In this document: in pieces, positions 7,452 through 16,619 of the stretch
How the letters are laid out: the number at the start of each line of letters is the position of its first letter
How positions within the stretch are numbered: position 1 is the first letter of the stretch
From: Falsiroseomonas sp.
GTDB lineage: Bacteria > Pseudomonadota > Alphaproteobacteria > Acetobacterales > Acetobacteraceae
Length of the DNA stretch: 52,952 nt
Assembly: GCF_030695085.1 (NCBI RefSeq)
Contig: NZ_JAUYTS010000073.1
Coordinates: 1 to 52,952, forward strand
Direction: 5' to 3'
Notes under the pieces: model-generated
The model's input: the letters and a program-made list of their open reading frames with translations, nothing else
What the model was told of the DNA's origin: nothing
Database searches by the model: none
Program-made: the position numbers and the translations under genes

Positions 7452-9026
7452 ATGTATGACGTGATCGTGGTCGGTGCCGGCTCCGCCGGTGCGCCGCTGG
7501 CGGCCCGGCTGTCGGAGGACGGCCATCGCCGCGTGCTGCTGCTGGAGGCCGGGCGGGATTGGCGCGCGGCGGAGGCGCCGGCCGCGCTCCGCAGCGCCAA
7601 CATCATCCCCTTCATGCACGACCCGGCGCATCAGGCCGAATGGCAATGGCCCGGGCTGATGACGCGCCGCACCAAGGCGCAGGCGCCGCGATTCTATTGG
7701 CGCGGCAAGGCCATGGGCGGGTCCTCCACCGTCAATGCGCAGATCGCCATCCGCGGCGTCCCGGCTGCCTTCGACGCCTGGGCGGAATCCGGCTGTGAGG
7801 GCTGGTCGGCGGCCGATGTGTTGCCGATCTTCGATGCGATCGAGGATGACGCCGATACCGGCACCGCGCCCGGCATCCGCCAGGGCGGCCCGCTGCCCGT
7901 CTTCCGCATGCCGCTCGACCGATGGGGCGCGGTGGATCTCGGCCTGCGCGATGCGGCACTCGCCGCCGGCTACCACTGGAAACCCGACCTCAACGCGCCG
8001 CAGGGGGAGGGCATTTCCTGCAACCCGATCAACCTGCGGGGCGGCCAGCGCGTCACCACCAATGACGGCTATCTGGAGCCCGCCCGCGGCCGCGCGAACC
8101 TGACCATTCGCGGCGAGGCGCTGGTCGATCGCGTGCTGGTCCAGGGCCGCCGCGCCACCGGCGTGCGCGTGCGCTTCGGCGGCGGCGCGTGGGAGGAGAT
8201 CGCGGGGCGGGAGGTGGTGCTGTGCGCGGGGGCCATCCACAGCCCTTCCATCCTGATGCGCTCCGGCATCGGGCCGACGGCGGCGCTGGCGGGCCTTGGC
8301 ATCCCGGTGGTGCAGGACCTGCCCTGGGTCGGCCAGAACCTGATGGACCACCCCATCCTGCGCGCTACCCTGGCGCTCAGGCCGGAACACCGCGCGCAGG
8401 GCGCCGATGCCCGCCACACCAATTGCTGCCTGACCTACAGCAGCGGCATGGGCGGCGAGCGCGACATGATCATGATCGCCTACAACCATCGCGGCCTGAC
8501 CACGGATGGCAGCCCGGCGGAGGGCGGCGCGGTGGGCCTCGCGCTGTATGACGCCTTCTCCCGCGGCACGCTCGCCCTGACCTCCGCCGATCCGGAGGCG
8601 CAGCCGGTGGTGGAGGAGAACATGCTGGACGACCCGCGCGACCGCGCCCGGCTGCGCGACGGCGTGCGCCGCCTGGCGCGCCTCACCGCCCTGGCGCCGC
8701 TATCCGGCCTGGCGGAGACCATCACCTTCGGCGAGACGGCGCTGCCCATGGCCGAAGCCGCCGCCCTGCCGGATGAGGCGCTGGATGCCATCATGCTGGC
8801 CGAGGCGGCGGACATCCAGCACGCCGCCGGCACCTGCCGCATGACGGCGCATGAGGAACCGCGCGGCGTGGTGGACCCGGATCTGCGGGTGCGTGGCATT
8901 GCGGGCCTGCGCGTGGCGGACGCCTCCATCATGCCCACTGATTGCCGCGCCAACCTGCACTTCACCTGCGTGATGATCGGGGAGGCGCTGGCGCGGCGCA
9001 TGCGTGCGGCCTCGCCCCCCGGTTGA
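7452..9026 (+). CDS. GMC-family FAD oxidoreductase (choline dehydrogenase-like)
   Basis: A 524-residue flavoprotein of the glucose-methanol-choline family, which oxidises alcohols. The N-terminal dinucleotide fold reads VVGAGSAGAPLAARLSE (residues 6-22), the second FAD segment is GKAMGGSSTVNAQI, and GAIHSPSILMRSGIG matches the GMC signature 2. Near the C terminus HAAGTCRM and a late CRANLHFTCVMIGEALA complete the active-site domain. The late catalytic motif normally shows PxxNPN; here it reads TDCRANLH, a slight variant. No signal peptide. ATG at 7452 was chosen because the FAD motif begins a few residues later. Confidence 0.9.
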   Translation: MYDVIVVGAGSAGAPLAARLSEDGHRRVLLLEAGRDWRAAEAPAALRSANIIPFMHDPAHQAEWQWPGLMTRRTKAQAPRFYWRGKAMGGSSTVNAQIAIRGVPAAFDAWAESGCEGWSAADVLPIFDAIEDDADTGTAPGIRQGGPLPVFRMPLDRWGAVDLGLRDAALAAGYHWKPDLNAPQGEGISCNPINLRGGQRVTTNDGYLEPARGRANLTIRGEALVDRVLVQGRRATGVRVRFGGGAWEEIAGREVVLCAGAIHSPSILMRSGIGPTAALAGLGIPVVQDLPWVGQNLMDHPILRATLALRPEHRAQGADARHTNCCLTYSSGMGGERDMIMIAYNHRGLTTDGSPAEGGAVGLALYDAFSRGTLALTSADPEAQPVVEENMLDDPRDRARLRDGVRRLARLTALAPLSGLAETITFGETALPMAEAAALPDEALDAIMLAEAADIQHAAGTCRMTAHEEPRGVVDPDLRVRGIAGLRVADASIMPTDCRANLHFTCVMIGEALARRMRAASPPG

Positions 9027-9071
9027 CGCAGGCGCGATCCGGCCGACAATGAATGGCCGGGGAGTACCGCA

Positions 9072-9485
9072 ATGGCCAAGGCCGATGAGTTCAGCGAAAC
9101 CACCCGCGGCATCCGTGTGACGGTCCGCAGCTTCTACCTGGAGGATCAATCGGAACCGGCGCGTGGCCATTTCGTCTGGGCCTACCGCATCGCCATCCAG
9201 AATGAGGGGACGGAGACGGTGCAGCTTCTGAAACGAAGCTGGCACATCACCGATGCCCAGGGGCGCAGCCAGCAGGTGCATGGCGAGGGCGTGGTGGGCG
9301 AACAGCCGGTGCTCCAGCCGGGGGAGCGCTTCGAATACACCTCCGGCACCCCGCTCCACACGCCATCCGGCTTCATGACCGGCACCTACCACATGGTCGT
9401 GACGGAGACGCGGGAGCCGTTCGACGTGGCGGTGCCCGCCTTCAGCCTGGACAGTCCGCACCAGCCGGCCAGCCGGCTGCACTGA
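9072..9485 (+). CDS. apaG: ApaG domain protein
   Basis: A 137-residue single-domain ApaG protein, a fibronectin-III-like beta sandwich of uncertain biochemical role (originally tied to Co/Mg resistance and diadenosine tetraphosphate hydrolysis). The family core is visible as YRIAIQNEGTETVQLLKRSW and VVGEQPVLQPGERFEYTSG, then GTYHMV. Length is typical. ATG at 9072 is preceded by GGGGAGTACCGC. The stop overlaps the next start by one base (TGATG), indicating translational coupling with the prolyl-tRNA editing protein. Confidence 0.94.
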   Translation: MAKADEFSETTRGIRVTVRSFYLEDQSEPARGHFVWAYRIAIQNEGTETVQLLKRSWHITDAQGRSQQVHGEGVVGEQPVLQPGERFEYTSGTPLHTPSGFMTGTYHMVVTETREPFDVAVPAFSLDSPHQPASRLH

Positions 9486-10006
9486 TGTCCAAGGCGGCGA
9501 TGGAGACTCCACAGGGGCTGCTGGCGCGGCTCGCCGCGCTGGGGATCGAGGCGCGCACGGTCACCCACCCGCCGGTCTTTACGGTCGCCGAAAGCAAGGC
9601 GCTGCGCCCGGACCTGCCCGGCGGGCATGTGAAGAACCTGTTCCTGAAGCCGGAGAAGGCCGCCGGGCCCTTCCTGCTGGCCTCGATCGAGGAAGACCGG
9701 CCGGTGAAGGTCAACGCCCTGGTCCGCGCGCTCGGCCTGCCCCGCAGCGGCTTCGCGGATGCCGAGGCGCTGTGGGCGCAGCTCGGGGTGGAGCCGGGCT
9801 CCGTCACCCCCTTCGGCCTGGTCAATGCCGCCCCCGGCGCAATTCGGGCGGTGTTCGACCGGGCGCTGATGCAGGACCATGGCTGGGTCAACATCCACCC
9901 GCTGACCAACACCATGACCACCGCCATCCGCCCTGAAGACCTGCTGCGCTTCCTGCGCGCGCTCGGCCATGCGCCGGAACTGGTCGAGCTACCCAATCCG
10001 GCGTGA
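9485..10006 (+). CDS. Prolyl-tRNA editing protein (YbaK/ProX family)
   Basis: A 173-residue free-standing editing domain homologous to the insertion domain of prolyl-tRNA synthetase. Such proteins hydrolyse mischarged Ala- or Cys-tRNA(Pro). Family features are the conserved lysine segment GGHVKNLFLKPEK (about 47-59), LVRALGLPRSGFADAE and the C-terminal VTPFGLVNA (about 108-116) with HPLTNTMTTAI. Length matches the stand-alone ProX/PrdX type. It overlaps the apaG stop by one base. Confidence 0.9.
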   Translation: MSKAAMETPQGLLARLAALGIEARTVTHPPVFTVAESKALRPDLPGGHVKNLFLKPEKAAGPFLLASIEEDRPVKVNALVRALGLPRSGFADAEALWAQLGVEPGSVTPFGLVNAAPGAIRAVFDRALMQDHGWVNIHPLTNTMTTAIRPEDLLRFLRALGHAPELVELPNPA

Positions 10007-10077
10007 TCCGGCGTCAAGCGCTTGCTTCGCGCGCTCTGTCGCGCATCTATGCGCGCAAGCGAGAGGAATTGCCTGCC

Positions 10078-11031
10078 ATGGAACTGATCTTCGACCCGAC
10101 CCGCCAGGCCGCGCCCGGCGGCGCCCTGCCCAACGGCACCCCAGACCCGGTGAAGGATGGCGACCAGCGCACCTTCATGGCCGATGTCATCGAGGCCAGC
10201 CGCGAAACGCCGGTCCTGGTCGATTTCTGGGCCACCTGGTGCGGCCCCTGCAAGACGCTGACGCCCACGCTGGAGAAGGTGGTGCGCGCCGCCGGCGGCC
10301 GGGTGAAGCTGGTCAAGATCGACATCGACAAGAACAAGCAGCTGGTCGCGCAGCTGGCCCAGATGGGCCTGCCGCTGCAGTCGGTTCCCACCGTGGTGGG
10401 CTTCGTGCAGGGCCAGATCGCGGATCTGTTCCAGGGCGCCCTGCCGGAAGGCGAGGTGAAGAAGTTCATCGAAACCCTGTTGAAGGCCGGCGGCGGCCAG
10501 CTGCCCGGCGCCGACCTGCTGGCGGAAGCCAAGGCGCTGGTCGAGGCCGGTGACCAGGCCGGCGCGGTGGAGCTGTTTGCCGCCCTGGCCCAGGCCGAGC
10601 CGGAAAACCCCGAGGCGATGGCCGGCCTGGTCCGCTGCCTGATGGCATTGGGTGAGGAGGAACAGGCGCAGGAGGTGCTGGACCAGGTGCCGGAGAAGAT
10701 CGCCGGCCATGCCGAGATCGCCTCCGTCCGCAGCCAGCTCCAGCTCGCCCGCGAAGGCCGCGAGGCGCGGGAGAAGCTGGGCGAGTTCGAACGCCGCCTG
10801 GAAGTGGACCCGGACGACCACGCCGCGCGCATCGACCTCGCCGTCGCGCTGAACGCCATGGAAAAGCGGGCGGAGGCGGTGGACGCGCTGATGGTCACCA
10901 TCAAGCGCGATCGCGCCTGGAACGACGAAGCCGCGCGCAAGCAATTGCTGAAGTTCTTCGAGGCCTGGGGATTCGACGACCCCGCCACCCTTGCGGGACG
11001 CCGGAAGCTCTCCACCCTTCTGTTTCGCTAA
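10078..11031 (+). CDS. cnoX: Thioredoxin-TPR co-chaperone (CnoX/YbbN type)
   Basis: A 317-residue cytosolic protein with an N-terminal thioredoxin domain and C-terminal tetratricopeptide helices, the CnoX/YbbN layout, which protects clients from oxidation and passes them to chaperones. The redox motif is WATWCGPCK with Cys55 and Cys58, so the active site is intact. Helical TPR pairs run from about residue 165 to 290 (AKALVEAGDQAGAVELFA onward). ATG at 10078 is ten bases after GAGAGG. Followed closely by a LON-domain gene. Confidence 0.9.
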   Translation: MELIFDPTRQAAPGGALPNGTPDPVKDGDQRTFMADVIEASRETPVLVDFWATWCGPCKTLTPTLEKVVRAAGGRVKLVKIDIDKNKQLVAQLAQMGLPLQSVPTVVGFVQGQIADLFQGALPEGEVKKFIETLLKAGGGQLPGADLLAEAKALVEAGDQAGAVELFAALAQAEPENPEAMAGLVRCLMALGEEEQAQEVLDQVPEKIAGHAEIASVRSQLQLAREGREAREKLGEFERRLEVDPDDHAARIDLAVALNAMEKRAEAVDALMVTIKRDRAWNDEAARKQLLKFFEAWGFDDPATLAGRRKLSTLLFR

Positions 11032-11096
11032 GTCGCCTCGGCACGGGCCATCGCCGCGCGGGGGAAACAGGGTTCATCGCGCGGCCGGACCGCGCG

Positions 11097-11774
11097 ATGG
11101 CTGAAACGGAGCAAATGTCCGCCTTCCATCCCGCCTTCGACGCCCTGCCGTCGGAGATCCCGATCTTCCCGCTGGCGGGCGCGCTGATGCTGCCCGGCGG
11201 CCGCCTGCCGCTGAACATCTTCGAACCGCGCTATCTGGCGATGACGGAAGATGCGCTGGCGGGCGGCCGCTTCCTCGGCATGGTGCAGCCCGATCCGGGC
11301 CTGCCGCGGACCGAGCTCGGCAGCCAGACCTACCAGGTGGGCTGCCTCGGCCGCCTGACCTCCTTCGCAGAGACGGAGGATGGCCGCTTCCTGATCACGC
11401 TGACCGGCATCATCCGCTACCGCATCCTGGAGGAGGTCGGGCTGCGCCGTGGCTACCGCCGCGCGCGGGTCGAATATGGCGATTACGCGCCGGACCTGAT
11501 GCTGGGCGGCCCGGCGCCGCAGATCGATCGCGGCGCGCTGCTGGCGGCACTGCGCATCTACTTCAAGGCGCGCGGGATCGAGGCGAACTGGGAGGCGGTG
11601 GAGGGCACCGACGACGCCATGCTGGTCACCACGCTCTCCATGCTGTGCCCCTTCGAGGTCGCGGAGAAACAGGCGCTGCTGGAATCACGTTCCACCGAGA
11701 CGCGGGCGGAGATGCTGGTGGCGCTGATGCAGATGGGCAGCCACGGCATGGCGCCCGAGGGCCGGCCGAGCTAA
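11097..11774 (+). CDS. LON substrate-binding domain protein
   Basis: A 225-residue stand-alone copy of the N-terminal domain of Lon protease, without ATPase or protease parts. The family signature is IPIFPLAGALMLPGGRLPLNIFEPRYLAM (start of domain near residue 20), then FLGMVQPD and the strand GCLGRLTSFAETEDGRFLI. Its role is not settled; it probably binds protein segments. Alternative start ATG at 11115 (MSAFHPAFD). Lies in a run of same-strand housekeeping genes (10078-12399). Confidence 0.92.
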   Translation: MAETEQMSAFHPAFDALPSEIPIFPLAGALMLPGGRLPLNIFEPRYLAMTEDALAGGRFLGMVQPDPGLPRTELGSQTYQVGCLGRLTSFAETEDGRFLITLTGIIRYRILEEVGLRRGYRRARVEYGDYAPDLMLGGPAPQIDRGALLAALRIYFKARGIEANWEAVEGTDDAMLVTTLSMLCPFEVAEKQALLESRSTETRAEMLVALMQMGSHGMAPEGRPS

Positions 11775-11807
11775 ATCCATCCTCACCCTGTTTCTGGAGT
11801 TGATGCG

Positions 11808-12005
11808 ATGACGGCCTCCGAGCCGAGCGCAGGCGCGGTGGACCCGCGGCTGCTGGAAATCCTCGTCTGCCCCGTCACCAAGGGCCCGCTGCGCTATGAC
11901 CGCGAAGCCGGGGAACTGGTGAGCGAGAAGGCGGGCCTCGCCTATCCCGTCCGCGACGGCATTCCCATCATGCTGCCGGACGAGGCCCGCAAGCTGCCGG
12001 TTTGA
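11808..12005 (+). CDS. Trm112 family protein
   Basis: A 65-residue Trm112 (UPF0434) protein: [17 protein letters not shown] and [19 protein letters not shown] are the family landmarks. Trm112 proteins activate methyltransferases in eukaryotes and archaea; the bacterial role is less clear. Only one of the four zinc-ligand cysteines remains (CPVT), so this copy is unlikely to bind zinc in the usual way. It is 33 bases after the LON-domain gene. Confidence 0.9.
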   Translation: MTASEPSAGAVDPRLLEILVCPVTKGPLRYDREAGELVSEKAGLAYPVRDGIPIMLPDEARKLPV

Positions 12006-12033
12006 ACGCGAACGGCCTGAAGGCAACGCCCTG

Positions 12034-12399
12034 ATGCCGAAGCTGACCGAAATCCGGCTGAGCAGGGCGGACCAGGTGCTGCACCTGTCCTGGGATGATG
12101 GCGTGAGCTTCGCCCTGCCGGCGGAATATCTGCGCGTCGAAAGCCCCTCCGCCGAGGTGCAGGGGCATGGGCCGGGCCAGCGCGTGACGGTGGCGGGCCG
12201 GCGCCATGTCGGCATCATGAAGATCGAGCCGGTGGGGCATTACGCCGTGCGGCTGGTCTTCGACGACCTGCACGACAGCGGCATCTATGCCTGGGATTTC
12301 TTCCGCACCCTGGGCGAGCAATACACGGAACGCTGGGCGGCCTATGAGGCGGCGCTGGCGGCGAAGGGGCTGAGCCGGGACCCGCCAAAGCGGGGATAG
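12034..12399 (+). CDS. DUF971 domain protein
   Basis: A 121-residue protein of the DUF971 family, the same fold as the N-terminal domain of gamma-butyrobetaine hydroxylase. Landmarks are EIRLSRADQVLHLSWDDG near the N terminus, LPAEYLRVESPSAEVQGHG, and HYAVRLVFDDLHDSGIYAWD. Stand-alone members are often near iron-sulfur or Mrp-related genes, but no such neighbour occurs here. It follows the Trm112 gene by 28 bases and is convergent with the next gene six bases away. Confidence 0.9.
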   Translation: MPKLTEIRLSRADQVLHLSWDDGVSFALPAEYLRVESPSAEVQGHGPGQRVTVAGRRHVGIMKIEPVGHYAVRLVFDDLHDSGIYAWDFFRTLGEQYTERWAAYEAALAAKGLSRDPPKRG

Positions 12400-12405
12400 G
12401 CGCCC

Positions 12406-12783
12406 CTAAACCAGCCCGACGATCCGCCCGATCCCGAAGCCCAGCAGCACCAGCAGCACCACATCCGCAAGTCCGAAGCGCAGCCAGCTTTCCGGGATGC
12501 GAGGCAGACGGGGCAGGGTGCGGACCAGCAGCAGCACCGCCAGGCCAAGCCAGCCGAGCCCGGCCAGAAGCGTGCCGGTCGCCGCCTGCTGCCGCGGCAC
12601 CGGCGGCAGCAGCGCATCGGCGAACAGCAGCACCAGCAGCGGCACGGCGAGGAAGCCGAGATAAAGACCAATGCTGCGCAGCGTGCGGCCGAGGAAGGCG
12701 CGCGCGACCCGGATATCGGAGGCGGCCTGAACCGCCGCCGCGGCGCCGAGGGCCAGGACCAGCAGGGCCAGCGCGCCGCCCAT
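12406..12783 (-). CDS. Small integral membrane protein of unknown function
   Basis: A 125-residue protein with about four hydrophobic helices (ALALLVLALGAAAAV, LGFLAVPLLVLLFADALL, LLAGLGWLGLAVLLLV and VVLLVLLGFGIGRIVGLV). No family recognised. Its ATG overlaps the stop of the upstream FAD hydroxylase gene by one base (TGATG), so the two are translationally coupled. Confidence 0.7.
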   Translation of the reverse strand: MGGALALLVLALGAAAAVQAASDIRVARAFLGRTLRSIGLYLGFLAVPLLVLLFADALLPPVPRQQAATGTLLAGLGWLGLAVLLLVRTLPRLPRIPESWLRFGLADVVLLVLLGFGIGRIVGLV

Positions 12784-14063
12784 CAGCCCGGCGGCGCCAT
12801 CAGCCCCTGGCCGCCGAGCAGCCCGCTCGCGCCCGCCATGCCCATCGCCCGCTGCGCGAAGGCGCGCTTCAGGCGCGGCATGCGGTCCACCGCCGCGATG
12901 CCGAGGCGGCGTGCCAGGCGGATCGGTCCGAAATCATTGCCGAACAGCTTTTCCAGCACATGCGTCGCGCCCAGCATCAGCGCCGCATCCGGCCGGGCGC
13001 GGCGTTCGTAGCGGCGCAGCACGGCGGCGCTGCCCGGGTCCTCGCCGGCCGCCGCCGCCTCGATCACCGCTTCCGCCAGCGCGGCCACGTCCCGGAAACC
13101 GAGGTTCAGGCCCTGGCCGGCGATCGGGTGGATGCCGTGCGCGGCATCGCCCACCAAAGCGAGCCGCGTATCCGTCTGCCGCTGCGCCCATAGCGCGGTC
13201 AGCGGATAGGACCAGCGCCGGCCGATGGGGCGGATGGCGCCGAGGTGGTCGCCCAGGCGGCGTGTCAGCTCCCGCCCGAAGGCGGCGTCGTCCATCGCCA
13301 GGAAGCGGCTGGCCAGGTCGCGCCGGTCGGACCAGACGAAGGCGGAGGCGTGCGGGAATTGCGCCGTGCCGAAGCCGCCCGGCCCGGCGAGCGGCAATTG
13401 CGCGAAGGGGCCGTTGGGCAGGAACATCTCCAGCGCCGTGCCGTTGTGCGGGCGTTCATGCGCGAAGGCCCCGACCATGCCGGTCTGGCCGTAATCATGC
13501 CGCTGCACGCCGATGCCGGCCTGGCGGCGCAACGCGCTGTCCCGCCCCTCCGCCGCCACCACCAGCCGGGCGGTCAGCGTGGTGCCGGCATCGGGGCCGG
13601 CGGTGATGCGGATGCGGGCACCTTCGGGGCCGCGTTCGACGCTGGCCTCGGCGGGGGCGAAGACGCGCAGATTGGGCAGATGCGGCAGGCGGGCATTGAG
13701 CGCCACGCGCAGCGCGCGTGCCTCCACCATCCAGCCGAACGGGTCGGGGCCCACCTCCGCGCTGCGGAAATCCAGCTTGAGCGGGGAGGGGGCGTGGCCC
13801 GGCCGGCCATCCGCCACGCGGATGTGGTGGATCGGTTGCGGAGGCTCCGGCAAGCGATCCCAGATGCCGGATGCGGCCAGCAGGCGCTGGCTGGTCAGCG
13901 CAATGGCATAGGCGCGGCCATCGAAATCCGGCAGCTCCATCGGCGGCAGCGGCGCGCGGTCCAGCACCGCGGTCGGGATGCCGGCGGCGGCCAGGGTGGC
14001 GGCCAGGGTGGCGCCGACCGGGCCGGCGCCGACGATGCAGATGGTGGTCTCGATCTCGCTCAT
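12783..14063 (-). CDS. UbiH/UbiF/COQ6-family FAD hydroxylase
   Basis: A 426-residue flavin monooxygenase, probably a ubiquinone-ring hydroxylase. The FAD Rossmann motif is ICIVGAGPVGATLAATLAAA (9-28), the middle motif is RDSALRR (174-180), and GDAAHGIHPIAGQGLNLG (305-322) is the UbiH/COQ6 signature. ATG at 14063 was chosen because the FAD motif begins at residue 9; earlier in-frame starts add a basic, unconserved leader. Which ring position it modifies cannot be told from sequence. Confidence 0.9.
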   Translation of the reverse strand: MSEIETTICIVGAGPVGATLAATLAAAGIPTAVLDRAPLPPMELPDFDGRAYAIALTSQRLLAASGIWDRLPEPPQPIHHIRVADGRPGHAPSPLKLDFRSAEVGPDPFGWMVEARALRVALNARLPHLPNLRVFAPAEASVERGPEGARIRITAGPDAGTTLTARLVVAAEGRDSALRRQAGIGVQRHDYGQTGMVGAFAHERPHNGTALEMFLPNGPFAQLPLAGPGGFGTAQFPHASAFVWSDRRDLASRFLAMDDAAFGRELTRRLGDHLGAIRPIGRRWSYPLTALWAQRQTDTRLALVGDAAHGIHPIAGQGLNLGFRDVAALAEAVIEAAAAGEDPGSAAVLRRYERRARPDAALMLGATHVLEKLFGNDFGPIRLARRLGIAAVDRMPRLKRAFAQRAMGMAGASGLLGGQGLMAPPG

Positions 14064-14105
14064 GCGCGTGAAAGTCGCGCTGCCGGGGCGTTTCGGCAAG
14101 GGTGA

Positions 14106-14600
<495 letters not shown>

Positions 14601-14640
14601 CCGCATGTCGGGCGACAACACATTGATGAGGGACGGGGGA

Positions 14641-15990
14641 ATGACGAGGATTGCGCGCGCCGCTGCCATGGCGCTGCCGGCGCTGCTTCTGTCCGGCGCG
14701 GCCTTCGCGCAGGGCGCGGCCATACCGGCGCCAACGCCGACCATCGACACCGGCGACACCGCCTGGATGCTGACCAGCACGGCCATCGTGCTGATGATGA
14801 CCGTGCCGGGCCTGGCGCTGTTCTATGCGGGCATGGTCCGCAAGAAGAACGTGCTGGCCACCATGATGCAGTCCTTCGCGGTCTGCGGCCTGGTCGGCGT
14901 GCTGTGGATGGTGGCGGGCTACAGCCTCGCCTTCGGCGACGGCAATGCCTATATCGGCGACCTGTCCAAGCTGTTCCTCGGCGGCATGGGCCAGGGCTGG
15001 GATGCGCCCTTCGTGCTGGGCTCGGGTGACGGCGCGGTGGCGACGACCATTCCGGAAAGCGTCTTCGTCACCTTCCAGATGACCTTCGCCATCATCACCG
15101 CGGCGCTGATCACCGGCGCGGTGGCGGACCGCATGAAGTTCTCCGCGCTGATGCTGTTCATCGCGCTGTGGACCCTGCTGGTCTATTCGCCCGTGGCGCA
15201 TTGGGTCTGGCACCCGAATGGCTGGATCTTCGAACTCGGCGCGCTGGATTTCGCCGGCGGCACGGTGGTGCACATCAATGCCGGCGTGGCCGGCCTGGTG
15301 GCGGCGATCGTGCTCGGCAAGCGCACCGGCTACGGCACCGAGAACATGTCCCCCTACAACCTGGCCTTCGCCGTGATCGGCGCGAGCATGCTGTGGGTGG
15401 GCTGGTTCGGCTTCAATGCCGGCTCCGCTGTCGGCGCTGGCGCGCGGGCGGGCATGGCGATGCTGGTGACGCAGGTGGCCGCGGCCGGTGCGGTGCTGGC
15501 CTGGCTGGTTGCGGAATGGGCGACCAAGGGCAAGCCTTCCGTGCTCGGCGCGATCTCCGGCGCGGTGGCGGGCCTGGTTGCCATCACCCCGGCGGCGGGC
15601 TTCGTGCTGCCGGGTTCCGCGCTGGTCATTGGCGTGGTGGCGGGCCTCGCCGGCTTCTGGGGCGCGACGGCGCTCAAGCATTGGTGCGGCTATGACGACA
15701 GCCTGGACGCCTTCGGCGTGCACGGCATCTGCGGCATCGTCGGCGCGCTGCTGGTGGGCTTCCTGGCCTATGGTCCGCTCTCCGCCACGGCGGATGATCC
15801 GGCCGGGATCAGCGGGTCCTTCGCGCAGTTCATGACCCAGATCTACGCGGTGGTGGCGGTGTTCATCTTCACCGCGGTGGCCACCTTCATCCTGCTCAAG
15901 ATCGTGGACGCCATCGTCGGCCTCCGCGTGACGGAGGAGGAGGAGCGCGAGGGCCTGGACGTCACGCTGCACGGCGAGCGCCTCGGCTGA
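14641..15990 (+). CDS. amtB: Ammonium transporter
   Basis: A 449-residue ammonium channel of the Amt/Rh family. ATG at 14641 follows GAGGGACGGGGGA and gives a clean signal peptide (about residues 1-22, ending AFAQG), which many Amt proteins have. About eleven membrane helices follow. The pore twin-histidine positions appear in VVHINAGVAGL and FGVHGICGIVGALL, and FYAGMVRKKN is the conserved first-helix exit. Transcribed with glnK, and followed by a strong terminator. Confidence 0.96.
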   Translation: MTRIARAAAMALPALLLSGAAFAQGAAIPAPTPTIDTGDTAWMLTSTAIVLMMTVPGLALFYAGMVRKKNVLATMMQSFAVCGLVGVLWMVAGYSLAFGDGNAYIGDLSKLFLGGMGQGWDAPFVLGSGDGAVATTIPESVFVTFQMTFAIITAALITGAVADRMKFSALMLFIALWTLLVYSPVAHWVWHPNGWIFELGALDFAGGTVVHINAGVAGLVAAIVLGKRTGYGTENMSPYNLAFAVIGASMLWVGWFGFNAGSAVGAGARAGMAMLVTQVAAAGAVLAWLVAEWATKGKPSVLGAISGAVAGLVAITPAAGFVLPGSALVIGVVAGLAGFWGATALKHWCGYDDSLDAFGVHGICGIVGALLVGFLAYGPLSATADDPAGISGSFAQFMTQIYAVVAVFIFTAVATFILLKIVDAIVGLRVTEEEEREGLDVTLHGERLG

Positions 15991-16012
15991 GACTTCCGGT
16001 TCAACGGGAAAC

Positions 16013-16045
16013 GGGCGCCGGGGGGCAACCTCCGGCGCCCTTTTC
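16013..16045 (+). terminator. Rho-independent terminator after amtB
   Basis: GGGCGCCGG (16013-16021) pairs with CCGGCGCCC (16032-16040), extended by further pairs around a short loop, and TTTT follows at 16041-16044. It sits 22 bases after the amtB stop. Confidence 0.88.
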
Positions 16046-16097
16046 GTTGGCGCGGCTTTTCATTTGCGCGGCGCGCCGTGGCGCGGCATGAGGCGGC

Positions 16098-16511
16098 ATG
16101 GTCCGCATCCCCCCGATCCCCGATGACGCGCTGGAAGAACGCTTCGTCCGTTCCTCCGGCCCCGGCGGGCAGAACGTCAACAAGGTGGAGACCGCGGTGG
16201 AACTCCGGCTGGATCTGCGGCGGATCGAGATGGGGGAGTATATGGCGCGCCGGCTGGCGACGCTCGCCGGGCGGCGGATCACTCAGGATGGCGTGCTGGT
16301 GATCCAGGCGCAGCGCTTCCGCACCCAGGACCGCAACCGCACCGATGCCCGCGAAAGGCTGGACGAGTTGCTGGCCAAGGCGGCCGAGCCACCGCCGCCG
16401 ACCCGCCGCGCCACCAAGCCCAGCTATGGCGCGCAGATGCGCCGGCTGGAGGGCAAGAAGCTGCGCGCCGGCGTGAAGAAGCTGCGCGGCAACAAACCCC
16501 CGGCAGACTGA
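16098..16511 (+). CDS. arfB: Alternative ribosome-rescue peptidyl-tRNA hydrolase
   Basis: A 137-residue release-factor-like protein that hydrolyses peptidyl-tRNA on stalled ribosomes. The catalytic GGQ motif is at residues 23-25 (SSGPGGQNVNKVET), followed by the small globular domain (RITQDGVLVIQAQRFRTQDRN). The C-terminal tail is basic (RRLEGKKLRAGVKKLRGNK), as required for entering the empty mRNA channel. Length is typical of ArfB/YaeJ. Lies alone between amtB and ftsK. Confidence 0.95.
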   Translation: MVRIPPIPDDALEERFVRSSGPGGQNVNKVETAVELRLDLRRIEMGEYMARRLATLAGRRITQDGVLVIQAQRFRTQDRNRTDARERLDELLAKAAEPPPPTRRATKPSYGAQMRRLEGKKLRAGVKKLRGNKPPAD

Positions 16512-16619
16512 GCAGCCAAGCCACACCCCGCGCCCGATGGCGCCGCCCCCATTGCAACACCGTTCAATCCGAGAGGCTTCCGGTGTAGAGTTCCCGTAAA
16601 GCTTCAGGAACCACCCCAG

